Of a stretch of 64,000 nt of DNA, positions 20,573 to 27,500 are shown in pieces. The translations under genes were made by a program, and so were the position numbers. The DNA comes from a virus. The stretch is taken from IMG/VR virus record IMGVR_UViG_3300032331_003707, positions 36,346-100,345 of that record; one strand, 5' to 3'. Below the pieces are notes generated by a model. It ran no database searches. It was not told where the DNA came from and worked only from the letters and a program-made list of their open reading frames with translations. Each line of letters opens with the position of its first letter. The first letter of the stretch is position 1.

Positions 20573-20948
20573 ACGTATAATATATAACGGTGACACGGGT
20601 GTGTTCTTTATACGCACACAAGAAGTAGCTTTGTTACAACTTATAAAACAAGGTGAAGGACTTAAGAAAGAGAATGCACGTTTACTTGATTATCAAATCA
20701 ATTGTGATAAACAAACTATATTAGAACGTAAAGCGTATGATACTCTTTATACTAAATTCGGTGAGATGACTAGTTTAGCTAATGAGTATAAGGTTAAGTA
20801 TGAGAAAGAATGGTCTTTACATAAAGAAACCCAAAATGAGTTAGATACTCAAATTGGGTTAACCACTAAGTGGAAAAAACGGGCTATTGGTTTAGGTGTA
20901 GGTAATTTAATTTTAGGTGGAACTATATATTTAATTATTACCTATTAA
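20493..20948 (+). CDS. Secreted coiled-coil protein with C-terminal membrane helix
   Basis: A 151-residue protein. A cleavable-looking signal peptide (RKTLAILAILVLSSLTALGQ) precedes a long charged coiled coil (about residues 45-125) and a C-terminal transmembrane helix (GVGNLILGGTIYLII). It has no lipobox Cys, unlike Rz1 or T1 gp11. It overlaps the upstream spanin-like gene out of frame by 80 nt and converges with the minus-strand gene by 4 nt. A unimolecular spanin-like role is possible; another envelope role is equally open. Confidence 0.6.
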   Translation: MRKTLAILAILVLSSLTALGQPSLSPKRIIYNGDTGVFFIRTQEVALLQLIKQGEGLKKENARLLDYQINCDKQTILERKAYDTLYTKFGEMTSLANEYKVKYEKEWSLHKETQNELDTQIGLTTKWKKRAIGLGVGNLILGGTIYLIITY

Positions 20949-21493
20949 TCCCACCAACCTCTAATTCCTGAACCATCGAATTGGTCTAGGAACTCTGATT
21001 TTTTATTAAATTTAGAATAGTCTTGTCCATTAAGTAAGTGCATAAGCTCTTTCCAACCTTTCTTTTGCATATCGTGAGCTCTTCTTAATATTCGTTCATT
21101 AATCTTTTTCTCTTTTTTCGTAACGTCATTCACCATCTCGTATAGATCTGGTCTATCCTCTAAAGGTACAAAGTGAGTATTGAGAATCATTTCTAATCCT
21201 AACTCCTTCTCTGCTTCTTCTATAAAGTCGTCATTAGCAAATAGGTTAAGTAGATATACACATCTCTTCATTGCTTCTACTTTCTTTTCTTTAGATATCC
21301 ACTCCTCAATACCACGTTCTTCTATGTTGGTATGCATATCTTTTACAGCATCTGCCATAAGCGTAAACACTGAATGGTGTCCTCCATACCAACGATATTT
21401 CCATAAGGCTTTACGGAATATCCATAGGTTTCTAAAAAATGTAGGTAGGTCGTATCTAAATAACTCCCATATACGTTGTAATTTATATCTCAT
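20945..21493 (-). CDS. Conserved phage protein, WxFRKALW type
   Basis: A 182-residue charged protein. The N-terminus RIWELFRYDLPTFFRN then LWIFRKALWKYRW and HSVFTLM is a pattern I recall from several large phages of Bacteroidetes and cyanobacteria, where it has no known role. The remainder is helical (KKVEAMKRCVYLLNLF), and GWWD ends the protein. It is coupled to a 35-residue ORF upstream by an ATGA overlap. Confidence 0.68.
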   Translation of the reverse strand: MRYKLQRIWELFRYDLPTFFRNLWIFRKALWKYRWYGGHHSVFTLMADAVKDMHTNIEERGIEEWISKEKKVEAMKRCVYLLNLFANDDFIEEAEKELGLEMILNTHFVPLEDRPDLYEMVNDVTKKEKKINERILRRAHDMQKKGWKELMHLLNGQDYSKFNKKSEFLDQFDGSGIRGWWD

Positions 21494-21597
21494 AATTTTC
21501 CAAACATTTGTTTACTTTGAATTTCATTAGTGGTTTGTTGGACTTCCAATAACCATCTCCAAATTTTTTTAATTATAATTTTAGTAGGCGTTCTCAT
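21490..21597 (-). CDS. Micro-protein (35 aa), Lys/Trp-rich
   Basis: A 35-residue ORF (MRTPTKIIIKKIWRWLLEVQQ) whose stop overlaps the start of the next minus-strand gene (ATGA). It is basic and amphipathic. Support is the coupling and its resemblance to the ORF at 22044. Confidence 0.42.
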   Translation of the reverse strand: MRTPTKIIIKKIWRWLLEVQQTTNEIQSKQMFGKL

Positions 21598-21606
21598 GGG
21601 TTAATA

Positions 21607-22002
21607 TTATCCTTTTATTACTTGTTTAGCACCTAATGTGCCTGTTACTTTATCGATGCGTGAATCGATATATGAGTGGGTATGCTTTATTTCTTCACAT
21701 ATATCTTTAAATCGTAAGTCTAAATCGCGATCATGTCTTTCAAATTCAGAGTATATATTTCGCTCATTTTTTCCAAATTCAGAACTTATATCGCGTTCTA
21801 ATTCCTTAAATCTACGATCAAACTCTTCACGTGTGTCGTGGGTTGTTTCCCAAAACGTTCGGCTGACTTCTGATATTCTTTCTTCATTGGTTTTAACTTC
21901 TTTTAACAAATTGTTAATCTTAACTACACCCCAAACAATCGTTGCTAACATAATAGCACCAACAATCGAGAGCATACCTAAAACAAAATACATTGTTTCC
22001 AT
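21607..22002 (-). CDS. Membrane-anchored coiled-coil protein
   Basis: A 131-residue protein. The N-terminal transmembrane helix (residues ~5-28) is followed by a long charged coiled coil with a repeating FDRRFKELERDI / FERHDRDLDLRFKDI pattern. It stops 9 nt before the start of the 35-residue ORF. The topology is similar to tail-fibre-like or spanin-like envelope proteins; no family assigned. Confidence 0.65.
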   Translation of the reverse strand: METMYFVLGMLSIVGAIMLATIVWGVVKINNLLKEVKTNEERISEVSRTFWETTHDTREEFDRRFKELERDISSEFGKNERNIYSEFERHDRDLDLRFKDICEEIKHTHSYIDSRIDKVTGTLGAKQVIKG

Positions 22003-22043
22003 AATTTATTTCTCCTTATAATTTTTATTTCAAAGAACGCCTA

Positions 22044-22139
22044 CTAAAACATATCATCTAACTCGGGTGGACATGTGTCAATAATATGATTTTTGACAAA
22101 TCTTTTCCACCAATCAGTTATCTTTCGAATAATTTTCAT
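22044..22139 (-). CDS. Micro-protein (31 aa)
   Basis: A 31-residue ORF (MKIIRKITDWWKRFVKNHII, then acidic tail). It overlaps the upstream gene by 26 nt. The amphipathic Lys/Trp pattern resembles the 35-residue ORF at 21490. Low certainty because of size. Confidence 0.38.
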   Translation of the reverse strand: MKIIRKITDWWKRFVKNHIIDTCPPELDDMF

Positions 22140-22311
22140 AACGACAAATAGAGGTATAATAATTAATTATTTGATCCTTATTAAATTTTAAATTTTTATT
22201 TTCTTTATTATTTAATACAACCCACAATTCTTTTACAGCACTATCTACTAATGGAGATTTTTTCTCCTTAATTAAAAATTGCTCTAATTGTTCGATATTA
22301 TCTAATTTCAC
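22114..22311 (-). CDS. Hypothetical protein (65 aa), GTG start
   Basis: A 65-residue protein starting at GTG 22311, exactly 4 nt behind a TATCTTTA box, so its mRNA is probably leaderless. It begins MKLDNIEQLEQFLIKEKK and is helical and charged. No function recognised. Confidence 0.6.
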   Translation of the reverse strand: MKLDNIEQLEQFLIKEKKSPLVDSAVKELWVVLNNKENKNLKFNKDQIINYYTSICRYENYSKDN

Positions 22312-22315
22312 TATA

Positions 22316-22347
22316 TAAAGATAATAAAAAATGGCCCGAAGGCCAAA
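22316..22347 (-). promoter_or_regulatory. Class II promoter, minus strand
   Basis: On the minus strand: TTTGG (22347-22343), 19 nt, TATCTTTA (22323-22316), then TATA and the GTG start. It overlaps the upstream terminator hairpin. Confidence 0.72.
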
Positions 22348-22350
22348 TTT
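22325..22350 (-). terminator. UUCG-loop terminator
   Basis: On the minus strand TGGCC-TTCG-GGCCA followed by six T: a cUUCGg tetraloop hairpin with a U-tract, ending the holin-like gene. The same bases contribute the -33 box and spacer of the next promoter. Confidence 0.88.
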
Positions 22351-22374
22351 ATTATTTAAAAAAAGATTAAGATT

Positions 22375-22641
22375 TTATAATAATGGCTCTTCGTCTTTAG
22401 GTTTTTCGTTTTTAGCCTGTTGTTTCATTTTAACAACATTTTCAATTACTGTTAAACCTAATCCACCTCCCGCGATAAGCGCTATAGAGTCAAACATAAA
22501 TTCTGGTGTGATGTGTTCTTCGTTTTTATAGGTAGCGATATATGCTAACGATATAACAACAAATAAAGCTAATAATGAAGCAAAACGCTTGCTTGAAGTA
22601 TCAGAAGAACCTGATAGTAAGTCTTTAAAAAATTTTTTCAT
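22375..22641 (-). CDS. Holin-like membrane protein
   Basis: An 88-residue protein. The start at 22641 (MKKFFKDLLSGSSDTSSKRF) is preferred over a longer reading that overlaps the protease gene. Two transmembrane helices (LLALFVVISLAYIATY and FDSIALIAGGGLGLTVIE) precede a charged tail (KMKQQAKNEKPKDEE). The DxSSKRFxSLL...GGLGLTxxE pattern is, as I recall, common in Bacteroidetes and marine T4-like phages and is usually called a holin or structural membrane protein. It would form the lysis lesion in the inner membrane. Confidence 0.65.
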   Translation of the reverse strand: MKKFFKDLLSGSSDTSSKRFASLLALFVVISLAYIATYKNEEHITPEFMFDSIALIAGGGLGLTVIENVVKMKQQAKNEKPKDEEPLL

Positions 22642-22676
22642 GGTTGTATGTGTTTTCTCATACATATCACATGATG

Positions 22677-23249
22677 TTACATAATTTCGTCTACCATCAT
22701 TAATTTTAAAGCTTCTTCTGCTGTAATATACCAATCACGTCTTGATTTTTTAACATCATCTAATTGTTTTTGAGATACAGATGATTTTAATAATAAAATT
22801 GTATCATATTGTTTCATTATACGATTACATTCATCTAAATCATCTTTAATAATAGATAATTTATCAAATTGAGGATAATTATTTAGAGCCTCATGATACA
22901 TAAATGTAGCATATTTGCTAGCAAATCGTTTATGGCCTGAAATAAAGATGGGTAATCCCATTGACATAGCGTAACCATAACAATAAGTATGGATTGGGGT
23001 TATAGAATTTTCAATTACACCTATTAAAGCAAAACCATCATAAATCACCCCACCAAAACTATTAATAATTAATTTAATGGGTTTACGTTCGTAATCTTTA
23101 GTTACTGATTCTTGTTCATCATCATATTCATTAGCGTCTAATATGAATTGAATAATTTCTTCAACTGATTCATTATCAATGTCATTACTTAGAATAATAC
23201 TCCTAAATTGATCTTCCCTATCAAAATATCTACTTTTTCTATTCGTCAT
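22677..23249 (-). CDS. ClpP-like serine protease
   Basis: A 190-residue protein that aligns well with ClpP: LIINSFGGVIYDGFAL, then GYAMSMG with nucleophile Ser96, MYHEA with His119 and RRDWYITAEEA with Asp172. All three catalytic residues are therefore present. It has no ATPase partner in the window. In phages, ClpP-fold enzymes often serve as prohead proteases; here it sits among envelope genes, so it may instead be a regulatory or host-directed protease. It overlaps the upstream 68-residue gene by 4 nt. Confidence 0.85.
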   Translation of the reverse strand: MTNRKSRYFDREDQFRSIILSNDIDNESVEEIIQFILDANEYDDEQESVTKDYERKPIKLIINSFGGVIYDGFALIGVIENSITPIHTYCYGYAMSMGLPIFISGHKRFASKYATFMYHEALNNYPQFDKLSIIKDDLDECNRIMKQYDTILLLKSSVSQKQLDDVKKSRRDWYITAEEALKLMMVDEIM

Positions 23250-23452
23250 ATGATAACTTTTACTACTGTTTTTCTAGGCACTCCTGGATAGTAGGCATCT
23301 ATCATATTATGGTAATGTTCTATAGGTAAAATAGATTCTATCCCTACACCAAAATCTAATATATCAAACATTGAATAAGACTTCTCAGCTAATTCAAGTC
23401 GTTGTTCTAACGTTAGATCAATTTCTATACTATAACTAGATATTAATTCCAT
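23246..23452 (-). CDS. Hypothetical protein (68 aa)
   Basis: A 68-residue acidic protein (SIEIDLTLEQRLELAEKS, DILDFGVGIESILPIEHYH). ATG coupling to the protease downstream and a 1-nt overlap with the lipoprotein upstream place it in one operon. It is cytoplasmic by composition; function unknown. Confidence 0.6.
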   Translation of the reverse strand: MELISSYSIEIDLTLEQRLELAEKSYSMFDILDFGVGIESILPIEHYHNMIDAYYPGVPRKTVVKVII

Positions 23453-23631
23453 TATCTATGTTTTTTAGGTGAACACTGGTGTTGGAGTTGGTTTTTACCT
23501 TTATTAACTCGTTTGGTTTGTTTATACATTTTCTGCTGTCTATTACTATGGTGTTTATAGTTATAGCCTTTTTGAGGGGCTGAGCAGGAAGCAAATATAA
23601 TTACGATTAAAAAGAAAATTAATTTTTTCAT
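23452..23631 (-). CDS. Small basic lipoprotein
   Basis: A 59-residue protein. The start at 23631 gives MKKLIFFLIVIIFASCS, a clear lipoprotein signal with Cys16. The mature part is short, very basic and Gln/Lys/His-rich. Such small outer-membrane lipoproteins serve as o-spanins (Rz1) in lysis cassettes or as superinfection-exclusion factors. A longer start 15 nt upstream exists but would weaken the signal peptide. Confidence 0.68.
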   Translation of the reverse strand: MKKLIFFLIVIIFASCSAPQKGYNYKHHSNRQQKMYKQTKRVNKGKNQLQHQCSPKKHR

Positions 23632-23837
23632 AGTATTTCTACCCATTCGGGTTCTTTAATTGTTTCGCAAAATAAAAAATGAGAGTCTGTTTTTAATACA
23701 TGATCCGCATCTAAATATTCCTTCCATCCGTGAAGTAATTCTCTAATAAGTTGTCCTTCTTTATTAAAGAAATAACTTACTGGGATATTCCTGAGTATTT
23801 TGTATACTTCTCCGTTATAAAAATAAAGTGGTTTCAT
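23628..23837 (-). CDS. Hypothetical protein (69 aa)
   Basis: A 69-residue protein, aromatic-rich (MKPLYFYNGEVYKILRNI) with GWKEYLDADHV. It overlaps the lipoprotein start by 4 nt. About 90 nt without a feature separate it from the next membrane gene. Function unknown. Confidence 0.6.
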   Translation of the reverse strand: MKPLYFYNGEVYKILRNIPVSYFFNKEGQLIRELLHGWKEYLDADHVLKTDSHFLFCETIKEPEWVEIL

Positions 23838-23926
23838 ATTATACCCCGGTTACATTCCTACGTTTTTATTTATCACCCTTCCTTCCCGTATTCCCAATAT
23901 ACATAGTGAGAATTTTATTTCCAAAT

Positions 23927-24271
23927 TTATTTAAGAAAGATTTGTACTAAAAGTATCATTAAACTTAACCCCAAACATATCCATGTTTTTAGATTAATAT
24001 TTTCATCAAATATAAAATTAGACATAAGTGTAAATACTATAGTCCCAATTGAGAATCCTATTAACCTTCCGGGCCACAATTCTCCATTAAAAGCATGCTG
24101 GAAGTTTCTTACTGAGGTAGTAAACAGATATGATATAGGAATCCCCCAAAGTAACACAAACCAGAAATTCTGCTTTAAAAAATTATACTTCAGTGGACCC
24201 TGGAGTTGATAGAATGTAACTACTTGAGCTGTTATTCCACTTAAAACCCCTAATATTAAATTATAATTCAT
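23927..24271 (-). CDS. Four-helix membrane protein, small-transporter-like
   Basis: A 114-residue protein with four hydrophobic segments. GIPISYLFTTSV and WPGRLIGFSIGTIVFT recall the small multidrug/DMT-type topology. I recall similar proteins (QLxG...GIPISYL...LWPxRLIGFxIG) from other phages, annotated only as membrane proteins. Transport is possible but no substrate can be suggested. It overlaps its upstream gene by 4 nt. Confidence 0.65.
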   Translation of the reverse strand: MNYNLILGVLSGITAQVVTFYQLQGPLKYNFLKQNFWFVLLWGIPISYLFTTSVRNFQHAFNGELWPGRLIGFSIGTIVFTLMSNFIFDENINLKTWICLGLSLMILLVQIFLK

Positions 24272-24495
24272 ACAAAAATAAAATATAATGTGAAGTATAT
24301 AATTGAGTATAAAACGATAAGTACAATAAATCCTCCTAATACTTCATAAAATTCATGTCTAGGACTTACAAAAATATCTCCTTTAGTATAATCTCTTAAT
24401 CTAAGAAGACATACGATAGTTCCTATTAAGTAAATAGAATTTAAAAATCCTAAAAATCCTAATAATCCTTGAATAATTTCAATTGTTGTTTCCAT
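24268..24495 (-). CDS. Two-pass membrane protein (75 aa)
   Basis: A 75-residue protein with hydrophobic segments at about residues 8-30 and 50-75, joined by a charged loop (LRDYTKGDIFVSPRHEF). First gene behind the class II minus-strand promoter. Function unknown. Confidence 0.63.
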   Translation of the reverse strand: METTIEIIQGLLGFLGFLNSIYLIGTIVCLLRLRDYTKGDIFVSPRHEFYEVLGGFIVLIVLYSIIYFTLYFIFV

Positions 24496-24534
24496 AACCT
24501 TTATTTTTTTATAACCTTAATTTTTATTATACTA

Positions 24535-24566
24535 TAAAGATAATACCCCTAATTAAAGATTCCAAA
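24535..24566 (-). promoter_or_regulatory. Class II promoter, minus strand
   Basis: On the minus strand: TTTGG (24566-24562), 19 nt, TATCTTTA (24542-24535), then TAGTATAATAAAAATT and two AAGGTT-like blocks before the ATG at 24495. Drives the leftward block. Confidence 0.82.
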
Positions 24567-24604
24567 TTTTTTAGTGGAAATCTTCAAAGTTTTTATATAT
24601 TAAT

Positions 24605-24615
24605 ATATTTATAAT
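24605..24615 (+). promoter_or_regulatory. Class III (late) motif
   Basis: ATATTTATAAT ends inside the first ATG of the next gene, unlike the other copies which lie 3-22 nt upstream. Confidence 0.5.
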
Positions 24616-25054
24616 GATGAATCTAGAAGAAATTTTTTCCCTATTTGATAACCCCTCAGATAATAATGGAAAATATACTGTTTCTGATGAGGATTTATTT
24701 TTTTATCTTAAAATGTTTAAAGGTTATATCTTAAGATTTGATGAGCTTAAAAAAGGATTCCTCCCATTTATGCATTCGATTAATCCTGAAATAGCAGAAA
24801 AACTATCTACTACTACTATTAATCCACTTTGTTATTATAAAGCTTATTCTTTTTTAAAGAAAATAGACCTAAATGATAAGGATCATTATGAATCTTTCTC
24901 TAAAAATATAGACTTAGATTTTATAAAAGCATGTAATAAATCCATAGAATACTTCATCAGTACAGAAGAATATGAAAAATGTAACATGCTAAACATATTT
25001 CTACAAGAAGGAATGAAAATTCTTAAAGTAAACTTGCTAGATACAAATTATTAA
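24614..25054 (+). CDS. Hypothetical protein (146 aa)
   Basis: A 146-residue, mostly helical acidic protein; the start is 24614 or the adjacent ATG 24617. N-terminal EEIFSLFDNP, a YKAYSFLKKIDLNDKDHYE middle and a helical C-terminus. It is the first rightward gene of the late block, overlapping a late-promoter motif. No family recognised. Confidence 0.62.
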   Translation: MMNLEEIFSLFDNPSDNNGKYTVSDEDLFFYLKMFKGYILRFDELKKGFLPFMHSINPEIAEKLSTTTINPLCYYKAYSFLKKIDLNDKDHYESFSKNIDLDFIKACNKSIEYFISTEEYEKCNMLNIFLQEGMKILKVNLLDTNY

Positions 25055-25091
25055 TTACATTATCATATTATTTACTTAAAAAACAACAATT

Positions 25092-25292
25092 ATGAGAAAT
25101 CGCGACCTAATCTTTAATAAGATTGAACGCGTTGAAGGTGCTTTAAAATCATTAAAAGTATTCTCAACACGCCCAGGAATTACAGTAGAAGATATTCATG
25201 CTATCATTAACGATGCTGAAAATATCCTCTCAGACTTAAAATCTATGATTGAAAGAGAGCCAATGGGGCCTAATGAAATTAACAGAGTTTAA
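25092..25292 (+). CDS. Hypothetical helical protein (66 aa)
   Basis: A 66-residue two-helix protein (LIFNKIERVEGALKSLKVF, EDIHAIINDAENILSDLKSMIE). The pattern recalls short phage proteins found near T4-like structural genes. Its ATG follows CAACAATT. Function unknown. Confidence 0.65.
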   Translation: MRNRDLIFNKIERVEGALKSLKVFSTRPGITVEDIHAIINDAENILSDLKSMIEREPMGPNEINRV

Positions 25293-25311
25293 TTATTAAA
25301 AAATAAAAGTT

Positions 25312-26094
25312 ATGAAATTAACAGCAGAAGAAATCCAAAATAATTGGATTGATTTAGAAGAAACTATTAAATCATATATTAGCGAACCACGTCGTTCTCA
25401 ATTACTTGGTTTTTATTCTCAATATGCAGAACGCATTATGATGATGCCTGCTTCATATAAAAAAGAATATCACAATGCATTCCCAGGAGGATATGTTGAT
25501 CACATCTTACGAGTAGTAGATTGTGCTCTTAAATTAAATAATGTGTGGATTGAAATGGGGGTAGATGATTCTACTTATACTAAAGAAGAATTAGTATTTG
25601 CTGCTTTAAATCATGATTTAGGTAAAATGGGTGATGAAGAACATGAATCGTATGTTCCTCAAACTGATCAATGGCGTAAAGATAAACTTGGTGAAGATTA
25701 TACCTTCAATACTAAATTAGCATTTGCATCTGTACCTGATAGAGGTTTATATTTACTCCAACAACATGGTATCAAATATTCATTCAATGAAATGATTGCT
25801 ATCCAAACCCATGATGGATTATACGATGAAGGTAACAAAAAATATTTAATGGCTTGGACCCCAGAACAACGTCCTCGTACATCATTACCGTTTATTGTTC
25901 ACCAAGCCGATTTAATGGCATCTCGTATCGAATTTGAACGCGAGTGGTTACCTAAATTCAAAACCAATACTCCTAAAAATTTCAAATTAGATACTACCTC
26001 TACAACCTCTACAGAGAAAAAAACACCTATTAAAACTAAAGCTTTAGGAAATATTCAAAGTGAAAATTTAAAAAATATGCTTAATAACTTATGA
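25312..26094 (+). CDS. HD-domain phosphohydrolase
   Basis: A 260-residue HD-family metal-dependent hydrolase. His residues near 54-64 (EYHNAFPGGYVDHI), the HD dyad at 101-102 (NHDLGKMG), a later HDG and VHQADLMASRIE supply the ligands in the usual order. HD proteins remove phosphates from nucleotides or nucleic acids. The C-terminal 50 residues are a Thr/Lys-rich tail. It lies 4 nt overlapping the next membrane gene and may trim dNTP pools or signalling nucleotides. Confidence 0.85.
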   Translation: MKLTAEEIQNNWIDLEETIKSYISEPRRSQLLGFYSQYAERIMMMPASYKKEYHNAFPGGYVDHILRVVDCALKLNNVWIEMGVDDSTYTKEELVFAALNHDLGKMGDEEHESYVPQTDQWRKDKLGEDYTFNTKLAFASVPDRGLYLLQQHGIKYSFNEMIAIQTHDGLYDEGNKKYLMAWTPEQRPRTSLPFIVHQADLMASRIEFEREWLPKFKTNTPKNFKLDTTSTTSTEKKTPIKTKALGNIQSENLKNMLNNL

Positions 26095-26366
26095 TTTCAA
26101 TTATTATTATATCAATTTTGAGTTGTCTAGTAGTATTACTAAGTTATACTACTTTTAATCTTCTTAAAAAGAATGAAAAAGCTGAAGATATTTTAATTTC
26201 ATATAAAGAATATATTGATAAATTATCTTCTCAAATTGAAGAATCTAATCAAAAAATTAAAGAAATTGATGAAAAGGGAGTTTTTGATAGTGATGATGAA
26301 ATAGGATGGTTTTTTAAAGAGCTTAAGAAAATTCAATCCTCTTTAGAAAAATTTAAAATAAATTAA
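26091..26366 (+). CDS. Membrane-anchored coiled-coil protein (91 aa)
   Basis: A 91-residue protein: transmembrane helix at residues 2-22, then a coiled coil (KLSSQIEESNQKIKEI) and a second helix. Coupled to the HD gene by an ATGA overlap and followed 4 nt later by the late sigma factor. Function unknown. Confidence 0.65.
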   Translation: MISIIIISILSCLVVLLSYTTFNLLKKNEKAEDILISYKEYIDKLSSQIEESNQKIKEIDEKGVFDSDDEIGWFFKELKKIQSSLEKFKIN

Positions 26367-26370
26367 TTCT

Positions 26371-27132
26371 ATGACTGTTACAAAAAAAGGAAAAAACTAT
26401 TTTACCCAAGATACTGAATTAGCAATATTAGAATATAATAATTGTGAGGATTTTTCACAACGAAGTCAAATTTACGATAAAAAAATCCACTATGCTTTTT
26501 TCAAACTAACCGAAAACATTATCCATACCTTTAAATTTTACTATACAGAGGTAAATAATCTTGAGGATTTACAACACGAGGTAATTACTTTTTTACTTTC
26601 TAAAATCCATCTCTACAACCAGGATAAAGGTAAGGCTTATTCATATTTTGGTACTATTGCTAAAAGATATCTTATTATATCTAATACCAAAAATTATAAA
26701 AGAAAAATAGATACTATTCCTTTAACCGAACTTGGAAATTCTCATTCGGATAATGATGACTTCACCAATCATAATAAAAAATCTATCCATGACGAACCTC
26801 AGGGGGAAATTACTATATTTGATGAAGAAAAAAACATATTACCTGAAAAAGATAATCTTTCTAGATTTATAGATTTATATGTAGAATATAGTTCTAAAAA
26901 TTTATATAAATTATTCCCCAAAGAATCAGATGCACGAATAGCAGATGCGGTATTAGAATTATTTAGAAAAAGAGATCATTTAACTATATTTAATAAAAAG
27001 GCTCTTTATATCTATATAAGAGAAATTATAGATGTAAAAACTCCAAAAATTACTAAAATAGCTCTTCAATTATATGATTTGTTTAAAGAAAAACACGCAT
27101 TTTATTTAGAAAACGGATATTTTGAGTCCTAA
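26371..27132 (+). CDS. gp55-like late-transcription sigma factor
   Basis: A 253-residue protein. Residues about 40-120 match the sigma-2 region of T4 gp55-type factors: LEDLQHEVITFLLSKIHLYNQ, then GKAYSYFGTIAKRYLI, equivalent to the -10 recognition and core-binding helices. A long acidic insert follows, then a helical C-terminus. gp55 directs host RNA polymerase to late promoters lacking a -35 box, which agrees with the short ATATTTATAAT motif used in this half of the window. I did not recognise a gp33- or gp45-like partner here. Confidence 0.78.
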   Translation: MTVTKKGKNYFTQDTELAILEYNNCEDFSQRSQIYDKKIHYAFFKLTENIIHTFKFYYTEVNNLEDLQHEVITFLLSKIHLYNQDKGKAYSYFGTIAKRYLIISNTKNYKRKIDTIPLTELGNSHSDNDDFTNHNKKSIHDEPQGEITIFDEEKNILPEKDNLSRFIDLYVEYSSKNLYKLFPKESDARIADAVLELFRKRDHLTIFNKKALYIYIREIIDVKTPKITKIALQLYDLFKEKHAFYLENGYFES

Positions 27133-27140
27133 TTCTTTCT

Positions 27141-27150
27141 ATATTTATAA
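27141..27150 (+). promoter_or_regulatory. Class III (late) motif
   Basis: ATATTTATAA then GAAAAAAT and ATG at 27159; opens the tail/baseplate gene block. Confidence 0.6.
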
Positions 27151-27158
27151 GAAAAAAT

Positions 27159-27500
27159 ATGGCTTCTTTAGATGAAATAATATTCGGTAAAAAAAGTTTT
27201 TCTAATCTTTTAGAAGAAATATACGATAACCAAAAGAAAAAAGAAAAACAAATCTCTGCTTTAATTAGTGAACTTAAGCCTCTTATAAGAGAAATAGGTG
27301 ATGCTACTTTAATTGTTCCTTTAATTAAGGAATATTTGGAAATAGGTGTTAAAAATGATGAGCAGTTAATTAAAATGGCTACAATCATTCAAAGAGCACT
27401 CCAAACCTCAACATCTACAGATAATTTTTCTATTACTGAAGAAGAAAAACAACAACTTCTTAATCAAATTGATCAATTAAAATCCGACGGAAATGGTTAA
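27159..27500 (+). CDS. Conserved virion-cluster protein (113 aa)
   Basis: A 113-residue helical protein: MASLDEIIFGKKSFSNLLEEIYDNQ, KQISALISELKP, GDATLIVPLIKEYLEIGVKNDEQLIKMA. I recall this arrangement from T4-like marine phages directly upstream of the baseplate spike gene. It overlaps the next gene by 8 nt. Probably a baseplate or tail assembly component; exact role unknown. Confidence 0.68.
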   Translation: MASLDEIIFGKKSFSNLLEEIYDNQKKKEKQISALISELKPLIREIGDATLIVPLIKEYLEIGVKNDEQLIKMATIIQRALQTSTSTDNFSITEEEKQQLLNQIDQLKSDGNG

